A DNA stretch of 64,000 nt from Nonomuraea montanisoli. Lineage in GTDB: Bacteria; Actinomycetota; Actinomycetes; Streptosporangiales; Streptosporangiaceae. Below are positions 48,857 through 57,462 of the stretch, piece after piece. A program made the translations under genes and the position numbers. The notes under the pieces were generated by a model. That model was not told the DNA's origin and ran no database searches. It worked only from the letters and a program-made list of their open reading frames with translations. Where the stretch lies: positions 434,001 through 498,000 of the forward strand of contig NZ_JABWGN010000007.1 in the NCBI RefSeq assembly GCF_013363975.1, given 5' to 3'. Within the stretch, counting starts at the first letter, position 1; each line of letters starts with the position of its first letter.

Positions 48857-50690
48857 TCCCGTCACGCTGCTCGCGGTGCCGCTGCTCGGGGCGCTGCTCC
48901 TGCTCGTCGCTCCGGCCGCGCTCCGCCCGGCGCTGCCGCTGTACGGGCAGGCGGTCTCGGGGTTCGCGCTGGCGCTGGCCGTGGTGATGGTGGCGGTGTT
49001 CGACTACGGGCGGACGGCGACACCGCAGTTCACCGTCGACCTGCCGTGGATCCCCGGGCTCGGTCTGCGCTTCCATCTCGGCGTCGACGGGATCTCGTTG
49101 CCGCTGGTCGCGCTGACGGCGCTGCTGACGTTCCTCTGCTTCGCCTACCTCGGCTGGGGTCGGGGCCGGGGTCCCGGACGGCTCATGGGGACACGGCCGA
49201 GAGCGCTGGTGTTCACGCTGCTGGTGCTCGAAGTCGGCATGGTCGGCACGTTCCTGGCGCTCGACCTGCTGCTGTTCTTCGTGTTCTTCGAGATCGTGCT
49301 CATCCCCATGTACTTCCTGATCGCCGGCTGGGGCGGCAAGGGACGTCGGGGGGCGGCGACCAAGTTCATCCTCTACACCTTGCTCGGCTCCGTGGTGATG
49401 CTGGTCGGCCTGCTGTTCATCTGGTCGCAGACCGACACGCTGGACATCGTCGCGCTCGCCCGCGCGCACGGCGCGGGCATGTCGCGCGGCGCGCAGATCG
49501 TCGCGTTCGCGGCGGTCGGGCTCGGCCTCGCGGTCAAGACGCCGATGTGGCCCCTGCACACCTGGCTCCCCGACGCCCACACCGAGGCCCCGACGGCCGG
49601 CTCTGTCCTGCTGGCCGGCGTGCTGCTGAAGATGGGCACGTACGGCTTCGCCCGGATCGCCATCCCGATCCTGCCGGAGGGCGCGGTGGCCGCAGCGCCC
49701 TGGCTGGGGGCGCTGGCCGTGGTCGGCATCGTGTACGGCGCCCTGGCCTGCCTCGCCCAGCGCGACCTGAAACGCATGATCGCCTACTCGTCGGTGGGCC
49801 ACATGGGGTTCGTGCTGCTGGGGTTCGCGACGCTGACGACGGTGGGCGTCAACGGGGCCCTGTTCGCCAACGTCGCCCACGGGCTGATCACCGGCCTGCT
49901 GTTCTTCCTCGCGGGCTCGATCAAGGACCGGTACGGCACAGCCGACATGCCGTCCCTGGGCGGCGGCATGCTGGCGACGCTTCCGCACCTGGGCGCGGTG
50001 CTGACGTTCGCGTCGATCGCGTCGCTGGGCCTGCCGGGGCTGGCCGGGTTCTGGGGGGAGATGCTGGCCCTGCTCGGGGCGTTCCGGCCGGGGGACGGGC
50101 TGCCGAGGGGGCTGTTCCTGACGTACATGGTGATCGGCGGGCTGGGCGCGGTGCTGACGGCGGCGTACTTCCTGGTCATGCTCTCGCGCGTCACCCACGG
50201 CCGGCCCTCGCGCCCGAGTCCGGCCTTGGTGGGGGCGGGAACGACGACGGGTGCTCCAGGTGGTCGGGGGGAAGGGGCGGCGGAGAGCACGGCACTGGCT
50301 GCGGATGTGCCGACGAGAGGTCCGGGCGGACTTGAGGAGAGGCTCCTCGGTGGGAAGATCGCCGAGTCGGGCGGTGACGTGCGGGGCGGGGAGATCGCCG
50401 GATTGAGTGGTGACATGCCTGGCGGAGAGATCACCGGATTCGGCAGGGACGAGCGCGGCCGGGAGATCGGTGGACCCGGCGGGGAGATCGGTGGACCTGG
50501 CGGGGAGACTGCCGGGTTCGGTGGTGGTGAGCCTGGTGCGGGCGGGGGGCCGCCGCGTGACATCCAGCCGTACGAGATGGTCGCCTGGGTGCCGTTGATC
50601 GTCCTGATCCTGCTCTTCGGGCTCTGGCCCGGGTTGCTGCTGTCGCTCACCACGCCGGCCGTGCAGACGCTCCTGGGAGCCCTGTCATGA
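48843..50690 (+). CDS. nuoM: NADH-quinone oxidoreductase subunit M
   Basis: 615 residues; family about 500. Antiporter-like subunit with FFEIVLIPMYFLIAGWGGKGR and KTPMWPLHTWLPDAHTEAPTAGSVLLAGVLLKMG. Near residues 450-574, before the last helix, a Gly/Glu/Ile-rich insertion of about 120 residues carries repeated GGEIGGPGGEIGG-type units. The last helix (VPLIVLILLFGLWPGLLL) is intact. ATG overlaps nuoN at the end. Confidence 0.92.
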   Translation: MMGWLPVTLLAVPLLGALLLLVAPAALRPALPLYGQAVSGFALALAVVMVAVFDYGRTATPQFTVDLPWIPGLGLRFHLGVDGISLPLVALTALLTFLCFAYLGWGRGRGPGRLMGTRPRALVFTLLVLEVGMVGTFLALDLLLFFVFFEIVLIPMYFLIAGWGGKGRRGAATKFILYTLLGSVVMLVGLLFIWSQTDTLDIVALARAHGAGMSRGAQIVAFAAVGLGLAVKTPMWPLHTWLPDAHTEAPTAGSVLLAGVLLKMGTYGFARIAIPILPEGAVAAAPWLGALAVVGIVYGALACLAQRDLKRMIAYSSVGHMGFVLLGFATLTTVGVNGALFANVAHGLITGLLFFLAGSIKDRYGTADMPSLGGGMLATLPHLGAVLTFASIASLGLPGLAGFWGEMLALLGAFRPGDGLPRGLFLTYMVIGGLGAVLTAAYFLVMLSRVTHGRPSRPSPALVGAGTTTGAPGGRGEGAAESTALAADVPTRGPGGLEERLLGGKIAESGGDVRGGEIAGLSGDMPGGEITGFGRDERGREIGGPGGEIGGPGGETAGFGGGEPGAGGGPPRDIQPYEMVAWVPLIVLILLFGLWPGLLLSLTTPAVQTLLGALS

Positions 50691-52744
50691 TCCAGCAGAT
50701 CGACTACTTCGCCATCGCCCCACCGCTCGTGCTGGCGCTCGTGGCCGGGCTCGTGCTGCTCCTCGACGCCTTCCTGCCCGCCGGTCCGCGGGTCAGGACG
50801 GGGCTGGGCCTGACGGCGATCGGGGGCGTGGTCGTGGCCCTCGGCTTCGTCGTGGCCCAGTCCGTACGGCTCGCGGGGGCAGGACAGGACGGCCAGGCCC
50901 TGGCCACGTTCTGCGTACCCGGCAGCCTGTCCCAGGCCGGGCCGGGGCTCGGGCCCGCTGTCGCCTCCCAGTTCGTCGGCGCCTCCCAGTTCGTCGGCGC
51001 CTCCCAGTTCGTCGGCGCGTCGCAGTCCGCAGGGGCGTCGCAGCCGGCCGCGGCCCTGTGCTCGTTCGTGGCCGACCGGTTCACGCTGGTCTTCGCCGGG
51101 TTGGTACTGGTCGCGGCACTGGTGGTCGTGCTGATGTCCATGTCGGAGCTGGCCGCGGGAGGCATACCCGCCGGGGAGTGGTACTTCCTCCTGCTCTGCA
51201 CCATCGTCGGCGCCGTGACGCTCCCCGCGTCGCGCGACCTGATCATGCTGGTGGTCGCGCTCGAACTGGTGTCGCTCCCGGTCTTCGCGCTCACGGCGCT
51301 GAAACGGTACGACGGACGGGCCTCGGAGGGCGCGGTCAAGCTGTTCGTCGTCTCGGTCGTGTCCACGGCGATCATGCTGTTCGGTGTGTCGCTGTTGTAC
51401 GGCATCGGCGGGACGGTGTACCTCTCCCGCCTGACGGAGATCTTCAGTGGCGCCGTGCCCGCGCCGGGGGTGGCGGGCGCGTCTTCCGCGGAAGCCCTGG
51501 CGGCGTCCCCGGCGTCCGGCGTCGTCACGGTGGGCGTCGTACTGGTGCTGGCGGGGTTCGCGTTCAAGGTGGCCGCGGTGCCGTTCCACGCCTGGGCGCC
51601 CGACGTCTACCAGGGCGCCCCGGTGCCGGTGGCCGCGCTGCTGTCCGTGATCTCGAAGGCGGCGGGGTTCGCGGGGCTGATCCTGCTGCTCACCACCGCG
51701 CTCTCCGGACAGTCGGTGACCTGGACGCCCGTCGTCGCCGTCATCGCCGCGCTCACCATGACAGTGGGCAACCTGCTGGCCCTTCGCCAGCGCTCCGCCG
51801 TACGCCTGCTGGCCTGGTCGTCGGTCGCCCAGTCCGGTTACATCCTGACCCCGCTCGCGGTCGCCGCCCAGGCCACCGAGAGAGTCGCCGCAGCGGGTTC
51901 CTCGGCGGGCATGGCGGGTCATGTGTCGGGGGGCGGGGCTTGGGCGGGTGCGGCGGGTCATGTGTCGGGGGGCGGGGCTTGGGCGGGTGCGGCGGGTCAT
52001 GCGCCCGGGGTGGGGTCTTGGGCGGCGGGTGCGGCGGGTCATGTGACAGGGATGGGCTCCTGGGCGGGTGGGGCCGGTCATGTGCCCACGGTGGGTTCCT
52101 GGACCGGTGTGGCGGGTCATGTGTCTGCGCCGGCGGGTGTGCCGGGGGCAGAGGTGTTCGCGTCGGCGAGTGGGCGGGGGGCCGAGGTGTTCGCGTCGGT
52201 GGGCGCGCCGGGGGCCGAGGTGTTCACGTCGGCGGGCGCGCCGGGGGGTGCGGTGTTCGCGCCGGGGGGTGAGGTGTTGGTGAGCGGACCGGTCGGGGCG
52301 TCCCTGGCCTACCTCGTCATCTACGCCGCCATGAACCTCGGCGCGTTCGCCGTCGTCATGCTCGTGTCCCGGATGTGCGCGCGCAACGAGCTGGACGACT
52401 ATCGCGGCCTCGCCTACCGCAGCCCGGTGGCGGGCCTGTCGCTGGCGTTCTGCCTCGTCTGCCTGGCGGGTCTGCCGCCCGGCCTGGCGGGGCTGTTCGC
52501 CAAGGTGGTGGTCTTCCGTGAGGTCGTGAACGGCGGGGCGGGCTGGCTGGCGGTGGTCATGGCGGTCAACACGGTGATCGGCCTCTACTACTACGTGGCC
52601 TGGACCGCCCGGGTCCTCACGCCGGCGCCGTCGGCGATCGACCGGCGGGCGTTCCCCGCCACCTGGGTGGCCGTCGGGCTGGCGGTCGTGATCACGGTGG
52701 CGTTCTCGGTGGCGCCTCAGTTGGTGTTCGACCTGACCTCATAA
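50687..52744 (+). CDS. nuoN: NADH-quinone oxidoreductase subunit N with two insertions
   Basis: 685 residues; family about 500. Antiporter-like subunit: LELVSLPVFALTALKRYD, KVAAVPFHAWAPDVYQGAPVPVAALLSVISKAAG and RNELDDYRGLAYRSPVAGLSLAF. Insertion 1 (about 92-122) has ASQFVG units; insertion 2 (about 402-535) has AGHVSGGGAWAGA units and then GAEVFASVGAP units. Both lie in loops between helices, so the pump core is preserved. Last gene of the operon. Confidence 0.92.
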   Translation: MIQQIDYFAIAPPLVLALVAGLVLLLDAFLPAGPRVRTGLGLTAIGGVVVALGFVVAQSVRLAGAGQDGQALATFCVPGSLSQAGPGLGPAVASQFVGASQFVGASQFVGASQSAGASQPAAALCSFVADRFTLVFAGLVLVAALVVVLMSMSELAAGGIPAGEWYFLLLCTIVGAVTLPASRDLIMLVVALELVSLPVFALTALKRYDGRASEGAVKLFVVSVVSTAIMLFGVSLLYGIGGTVYLSRLTEIFSGAVPAPGVAGASSAEALAASPASGVVTVGVVLVLAGFAFKVAAVPFHAWAPDVYQGAPVPVAALLSVISKAAGFAGLILLLTTALSGQSVTWTPVVAVIAALTMTVGNLLALRQRSAVRLLAWSSVAQSGYILTPLAVAAQATERVAAAGSSAGMAGHVSGGGAWAGAAGHVSGGGAWAGAAGHAPGVGSWAAGAAGHVTGMGSWAGGAGHVPTVGSWTGVAGHVSAPAGVPGAEVFASASGRGAEVFASVGAPGAEVFTSAGAPGGAVFAPGGEVLVSGPVGASLAYLVIYAAMNLGAFAVVMLVSRMCARNELDDYRGLAYRSPVAGLSLAFCLVCLAGLPPGLAGLFAKVVVFREVVNGGAGWLAVVMAVNTVIGLYYYVAWTARVLTPAPSAIDRRAFPATWVAVGLAVVITVAFSVAPQLVFDLTS
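50963..51016 (+). repeat. Three 18-base repeats in nuoN insertion 1
   Basis: GCCTCCCAGTTCGTCGGC occurs three times in tandem (ASQFVG), followed by two decayed units. Confidence 0.8.
51914..52275 (+). repeat. Two adjoining repeat arrays in nuoN insertion 2
   Basis: First array: about six 39-base units (one of 42), the first two identical, encoding AGHVSGGGAWAGA. Second array: 33-base units encoding GAEVFASVGAP. Strongly G-rich on the coding strand with runs of five or more G. Confidence 0.85.
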
Positions 52745-53062
52745 GCCCCGGTTGCGCGTCTCCTCCGATCCAGGACCACTACTCCGGCCCTCCCTGGCGC
52801 GCCCGGTTCTTCCCGCCGCCGCCCCCACCTGCGGCCCCGCCCGCGGCCTCATCAGCGTTCCGTTCGGCTTGTCGAAACCCGGTCGTCCCCTCCATCCGCC
52901 ACCGCCCGACCTCGGGCCCCGTCCACGTCCACCCCACGACGACGGCTGATGGGTGGGAACCCCGGTGTGCCCGCTCATGCCTCCTGGGGATTCCTCTCAG
53001 GTGAGCAAGGAAGCGGGGCCGGCGGTTGCGCGATAAAAGAATATGCTCATAATATTTCCTCG
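52745..53062. promoter_or_regulatory. 318-base intergenic region before the TetR gene
   Basis: The first 250 bases are GC-rich without a gene. The end turns AT-rich: GATAAAAG, then AATAT-N7-ATATT (53040-53056), an inverted repeat overlapping a CATAAT -10-like element seven bases before the start. Good candidate for a self-operator of the TetR regulator. Confidence 0.45.
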
Positions 53063-53665
53063 ATGACTCAACATGCTGATCCCGAGACACGAAGAACCCA
53101 GGTCGCCGAAGCGCTGCTGGCCACGGTCGCCGAGCGAGGGCTGGCGCGAACCACCCTGACGGATGTCGCGGCTGCGGCCGGGGTGTCAGTGGGCCTGGTG
53201 CAGCGCTATTTCCGCACCAAGGACGAACTGCTGCGGTTCGGGTTCGACTACGTCTGTCGACGCACGCAGGAGCGGGTCCGTCGAGTCCCGATCGTGCCTC
53301 CGGTCCGGGAGGTCGTCGTCGCGCTGATGGAGCAGATCCTGCCGCTGGAGCCCGAGCGGGAGAACGAACTGGGCGTCTGGCTGAGCTTCGTCCAGGCCTC
53401 GCTCACCGATCGGGAGATGGCCGCGACACACCAGGCGGGGGTCACCGAGCTGATCGACGGCCTCACCGAAGCCTTCGAGGGGGCTCAACGAGCCGGGGAG
53501 CTCGACCTCGACCTCGACGTCAGGGCCGAGGCCGCGGCGTTGGCGGCTTTCGTGGACGGGCTGTGCCTGCATCACGCGACCACCAGCAGCTTCGACGCCG
53601 CGAGTTCGCGTGCGGCGCTGCGGGCGTACGTCGATCGGATGTTCGGCCGAGGCGAGGGAAGGTGA
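53063..53665 (+). CDS. TetR family transcriptional regulator
   Basis: 200 residues from ATG 53063. N-terminal helix-turn-helix: RTQVAEALLATVAERGLARTTLTDVAAAAGVSVGLVQRYFRTKDEL in pieces typical of TetR (TLTDVAAAAGVSVGLVQRYF is the DNA-reading part). The C-terminal ligand domain is helical. It overlaps the next gene by four bases, so it probably controls itself, the GAP-family gene and the FAD oxidoreductase. Confidence 0.9.
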   Translation: MTQHADPETRRTQVAEALLATVAERGLARTTLTDVAAAAGVSVGLVQRYFRTKDELLRFGFDYVCRRTQERVRRVPIVPPVREVVVALMEQILPLEPERENELGVWLSFVQASLTDREMAATHQAGVTELIDGLTEAFEGAQRAGELDLDLDVRAEAAALAAFVDGLCLHHATTSSFDAASSRAALRAYVDRMFGRGEGR

Positions 53666-54375
53666 CGCCCGCGCTCGCGCTGGCGTTGACCGGGCTCAGC
53701 CTGCTTGACAGCACCAGTTTCGGAACGCTGCTGATCCCGATCTGGCTGCTGCTGACGCCGGGCCGGCTGCGTGCCGGGCGGATCTTCGTCTACCTGGCCA
53801 CCGTCGCGCTGTTCTACTTCCTGGTCGGAATCCTGCTGGCCGCGGGCGCCGATGCCGCGATGGAGACCGTGCGGCGTGCCTTTGCGGACGTCCCGCCGGT
53901 TCCGCTTCGGATCGGGCAGCTCGCCGCCGGCGTCCTGATCATCGTGTGGAGCTACCGGCTGGAGGCTCGGGCCCGCCGTCAGGGGGACGAGCCGGGCAGG
54001 GTTCACCGGTGGCGGACACGGGCGATGACGGGACCGGGCAGCGCCCGCGGACTGATGAGCCTGGCCGCCGTGGCGGTGGCCCTGGAGGTGGCCACGATGC
54101 TGCCCTACCTCGCCGCGATCGCGTTGATCGCCAACTCCGGCCTCGGCTGGCAACTCACCGGCGGGGTCCTCGCCGGATACTGCGCGGTCATGGTCATCCC
54201 GGCCGCGGCCCTGGCCGTCGCCAGGCTCGCCGCCCATCAGCGGATGGATCCGCTTCTGCGGCGGCTCAACACGTGGCTGACCAGGAACAGCGCCAAGCTG
54301 CTGGGCTGGACCATCGGCGGCCTCGGCATCGGCCTGGCCACCAACGCGGTCGTCAACCTGATGATCGCCGGATGA
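53662..54375 (+). CDS. GAP/SfLAP-family six-helix membrane protein
   Basis: 237 residues, GTG start. Six hydrophobic segments with the N-terminal ALTGLSLLDSTSFGTLLIPI and a conserved LEVATMLPYLAAIALI stretch, as in the GAP (sulfolipid-1-addressing-like) family, linked to lipid or glycolipid export in mycobacteria. Coupled to the TetR gene; the Tat oxidoreductase follows 109 bases later. Cargo unknown. Confidence 0.8.
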   Translation: MTPALALALTGLSLLDSTSFGTLLIPIWLLLTPGRLRAGRIFVYLATVALFYFLVGILLAAGADAAMETVRRAFADVPPVPLRIGQLAAGVLIIVWSYRLEARARRQGDEPGRVHRWRTRAMTGPGSARGLMSLAAVAVALEVATMLPYLAAIALIANSGLGWQLTGGVLAGYCAVMVIPAAALAVARLAAHQRMDPLLRRLNTWLTRNSAKLLGWTIGGLGIGLATNAVVNLMIAG

Positions 54376-54484
54376 CGTCCGGCCGACTTCCGGATCCGCG
54401 CCACGCTTCAAGGCATCTCGGCCTGGCGTGCCGGCACTTCCCCACCCGCCTTCGTGTACGGACTGTCTTCCAGGAGGAAGCTTC

Positions 54485-56110
54485 ATGAACATGCCTGATC
54501 GCCGCGCCGTTCTGGCCGGTCTGACCGCCGGCGCGGTGGGAGGGCTCGCCACCGGCGGCGTCGGCGGCTGGGCCGGGCCCCGGTCGGCCGCCGCGGCGAC
54601 GCCCGCCGCCTGCCCGCCGTCGATGCCCGGGGACAAGGTCGGCCGCCGCGACACCAGATACCCCGATCTGGTCGCCAGGGGCAGCAACCGACGGTTCCGC
54701 GCCAGCCCGGACTACATTCATCTGGCCTCCTCCACCGACCAGGTCGTCGCAGCGGTCGCCGAGGCGGTGAGAGCCGGCAAACGCATCGCCGTACGCAGCG
54801 GTGGAGGCTGCTTCGCCGACTTCGTCGACAACCCCGACACCGAGGTCATCATCGACCTGGCCGGGATGACCGGCCTTCGGTACGACCCCGCCCGGCGGGC
54901 GTTCGCTGTCGAACCGGGCATCCAGCTCGGGGAACTGTATCGGCGGCTGTTCCTCGGGTGGGGAGTGACCGTCCCGCTCGGCAGCTGCCCTGAGGTGGGG
55001 GCGGGCGGACACATCATGGGCGGTGGGCACGGCGCGATGTCCCGGCTGCACGGGCTGGGGGTCGACCACCTGTACGCCGTCGAGGTCGTGACCGTGGACG
55101 CCGCGAACGAGGTACGGGTCACCGTGGCCACCCGTGAGCCACACAACCCCCACCGCGACCTGTTGTGGGCGCACACCGGAGGCGGTGGCGGCAATTTCGG
55201 CGTGGTGACCCGCTACTGGTTGCGTACACCCGGCGCGGCCGGCGACGACCCGCGGCACCTGCTGCCGCGCCCGCCCGCGCGGGTGCTGGACTTCCAACTG
55301 CTGTGGGGGTGGGACCGGCTCGATCACGAGTCGTTCACCCGGCTGGTACGCCAGCACGGCGGATGGCACGCCGCCAACAGCGCGCCCGGTTCCCCCGGCA
55401 CCGCGCTCCACAGCGCGCTGCTGCTGTTCGGCACCAAGCTCGGCGCGGTCATCGTGAAGGGGCAGGTGGTCGGCCCGCAGGCCGAGCGCACCCTGGCCGG
55501 CTACGTCGCCGCCCTCACCGCGGGCATGAGCGCACCGCATCACCTTGAGCAGGCGTACCGGCCCTGGCTCGAGAACCAGACGTCGGCGGGCGACAGCGAG
55601 GAGACTCTCGGCTCCCGCTTCGTCGTCAAGACCGGGTATCTGCGCGACCGGTTCACCGACGCCCAGATCCAGGTGTTGTGGGAGTTCCTGTCCGCCAGGC
55701 CCGAAGCCGGTCCGCAGGGCGCGTTGTGGCTGGTCTCCACCGGCGGCAAGGTCAACGCCGTCCGCCCCGGCGACACCGCCGTCGCGCAACGCGACTGTGT
55801 GCTCAAGGCCATCTTCACCGCGTCCGGCTCGTCGGCCGAGGAGGACGCCGCGCATCAGCAGTGGGTACGCGACCTCTACCGGAAGGTGTACGCCACGACC
55901 GGTGGCGTGCCGTCGCATGACGCGCGCAACGGCGGCTGTTACATCAACTACCCCGACCCCGATCTGGCCGACCCCGAACAGAACACCTCCTCCGTGCCCT
56001 GGCACGACCTCTACTACGGGACGAACTACGCCCGGCTCCAACGGGTGAAGCGGACGTGGGATCCACGCGACCACTTCCGGCACGCCCTGTCGGTACGGCC
56101 GCCCGACTGA
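54485..56110 (+). CDS. Secreted FAD-binding oxidoreductase (BBE-like)
   Basis: 541 residues, ATG 54485 with AGGAGG about eight bases upstream. The N-terminus MNMPDRRAVLAGLTAGAVGG has a double Arg before a hydrophobic stretch, a Tat-like export signal. The FAD domain has IHLASSTDQVVAAVAEAV, IAVRSGGGCF (102-110) and GAGGHIMGGGHGAMSRLHG; the C-terminus is a berberine-bridge-enzyme-like YYGTNYARLQRVKRTWDPRDHF. In most relatives the RSGGH motif carries the His that binds FAD covalently; here it is Gly108. Probably oxidises a sugar or secondary metabolite outside the membrane. Confidence 0.85.
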   Translation: MNMPDRRAVLAGLTAGAVGGLATGGVGGWAGPRSAAAATPAACPPSMPGDKVGRRDTRYPDLVARGSNRRFRASPDYIHLASSTDQVVAAVAEAVRAGKRIAVRSGGGCFADFVDNPDTEVIIDLAGMTGLRYDPARRAFAVEPGIQLGELYRRLFLGWGVTVPLGSCPEVGAGGHIMGGGHGAMSRLHGLGVDHLYAVEVVTVDAANEVRVTVATREPHNPHRDLLWAHTGGGGGNFGVVTRYWLRTPGAAGDDPRHLLPRPPARVLDFQLLWGWDRLDHESFTRLVRQHGGWHAANSAPGSPGTALHSALLLFGTKLGAVIVKGQVVGPQAERTLAGYVAALTAGMSAPHHLEQAYRPWLENQTSAGDSEETLGSRFVVKTGYLRDRFTDAQIQVLWEFLSARPEAGPQGALWLVSTGGKVNAVRPGDTAVAQRDCVLKAIFTASGSSAEEDAAHQQWVRDLYRKVYATTGGVPSHDARNGGCYINYPDPDLADPEQNTSSVPWHDLYYGTNYARLQRVKRTWDPRDHFRHALSVRPPD

Positions 56111-56223
56111 GCCAGGCCCCGCCTCCGAGTCGCTCGCGGAATTGAGGCAGCGCTGAGGTGGTCTTGAGGATTGCTGAACGTTCTGGTGCGAAATGTCGTT
56201 TTATGTGCTCTTCAGCAAGGCTC

Positions 56224-57462
56224 ATGGGCACCGGGCGGGCGATGCCGGACGTGCGTCGCGTCATGGTGGTCTACGGCACGCGGCCAGAGGCGATCAAGGT
56301 GGCACCCCTGGTCATCGGGCTCACCAAGGCGGCGCTCTTCGAGCCGGTCGTCGTCGTGACAGGGCAGCACCGGGAGATGCTCGACCAGGTCCATGAGACG
56401 TTCGGCATCGAACCGGACGCCGATCTCGGGATCATGCGACAGGGACAGACCCTCGCCGAGCTGACGAGCCGGGCGGTGTCCGGGCTGGACGGTCTCGTGG
56501 CCGCATGCCGTCCCGACGTGGTCGTCGTGCAGGGGGACACGACGACCACGCTGGCCGGGGCGCTCGCGGCCTTCTACCACCGGGTGCCGGTCGTCCATCT
56601 GGAGGCCGGGTTGCGCAGCGGCGACCTGTACTCGCCGTTCCCCGAGGAGGCGAACCGCAGCCTGACGAGCCGGATCGCCACCCTCCACCTGGCGCCGACG
56701 TCCGACAGCGCGGACAACCTCCTGCGCGAGGGCGTCCCCGCCGAGTTGGTCGTCGTCACCGGGAACACGGTGGTCGACGCGCTCCTGAGGAGCACCTGTA
56801 CGGGTCACGGGTACAGGGAACCGAGGCTGGCCGGGCTCGATGACGACGGCCGGCGCGTCATCGTGGTCACCGCGCACCGCCGGGAGTCCTGGGGGCGCCG
56901 GATGGAGGGCATCGCCCGGGCCCTGTCCCGGCTGGCGGCGGCCGGGCGGCGGGACGTGCGCCTCGTCTTCCCCATGCATCCGAACCCGGAGCTGAGGCGC
57001 ACCCTGCTCCCGCGCCTCGGCCGGCATCCGAACATCACACTCACCGAGCCGCTGCACTACGGCGACTTCGCCCGCCTCCTTCGCCGCTCGTACCTCGTGC
57101 TCACCGACAGCGGCGGGATCCAGGAGGAGGCGCCGAGCCTGGACAAGCCGGTGCTCGTGATGCGCGACACCACGGAACGGCCCGAGGCGATCCGCACCGG
57201 CGCGGCACGGCTGGTGGGGACCGAGGAGGACGCCATCGTGGCCGGTGTCAGCGGCCTGCTCCACTCGCCCGAGGAGTACCGGCGCATGGCGCGGGCGCGC
57301 AACCCCTACGGCGACGGGCGGGCCACCGAGCGGGCGCTGGCGGCGCTGGCCCATCTGTTCGGCCTCGGTCCGCGCCCGGTCCCGTTCGGTGCGCTGCCCG
57401 AACAGCACCCGCGGACCGAGCCCGCGGTGGCCCGGCGCACGCGAAGGGCGGTGAGTCGATGA
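56224..57462 (+). CDS. wecB: UDP-N-acetylglucosamine 2-epimerase (non-hydrolysing)
   Basis: About 412 residues from ATG 56224; ATG 56242 and GTG 56158 are alternatives. Motifs: VVYGTRPEAIKVAPLV, VVVTGQHREML, VVQGDTTTTLAGALAAF, VHLEAGLRSGD, FPEEANRSLT and LTDSGGIQEEAPSLDKPVLVMRDTTERPE. This is the complete WecB/MnaA pattern. Converts UDP-GlcNAc to UDP-ManNAc in the cytoplasm. First gene of a tight operon with a DUF2334 deacetylase and a processive glycosyltransferase, so it probably supplies that synthase. Overlaps the next gene by four bases. Confidence 0.92.
   Translation: MGTGRAMPDVRRVMVVYGTRPEAIKVAPLVIGLTKAALFEPVVVVTGQHREMLDQVHETFGIEPDADLGIMRQGQTLAELTSRAVSGLDGLVAACRPDVVVVQGDTTTTLAGALAAFYHRVPVVHLEAGLRSGDLYSPFPEEANRSLTSRIATLHLAPTSDSADNLLREGVPAELVVVTGNTVVDALLRSTCTGHGYREPRLAGLDDDGRRVIVVTAHRRESWGRRMEGIARALSRLAAAGRRDVRLVFPMHPNPELRRTLLPRLGRHPNITLTEPLHYGDFARLLRRSYLVLTDSGGIQEEAPSLDKPVLVMRDTTERPEAIRTGAARLVGTEEDAIVAGVSGLLHSPEEYRRMARARNPYGDGRATERALAALAHLFGLGPRPVPFGALPEQHPRTEPAVARRTRRAVSR

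Noticed and set aside
49784..52120. 778-codon reverse ORF opposite nuoM and nuoN
   Set aside because: Low-complexity His/Arg/Gly translation of the nuo repeats in antisense; not a gene.
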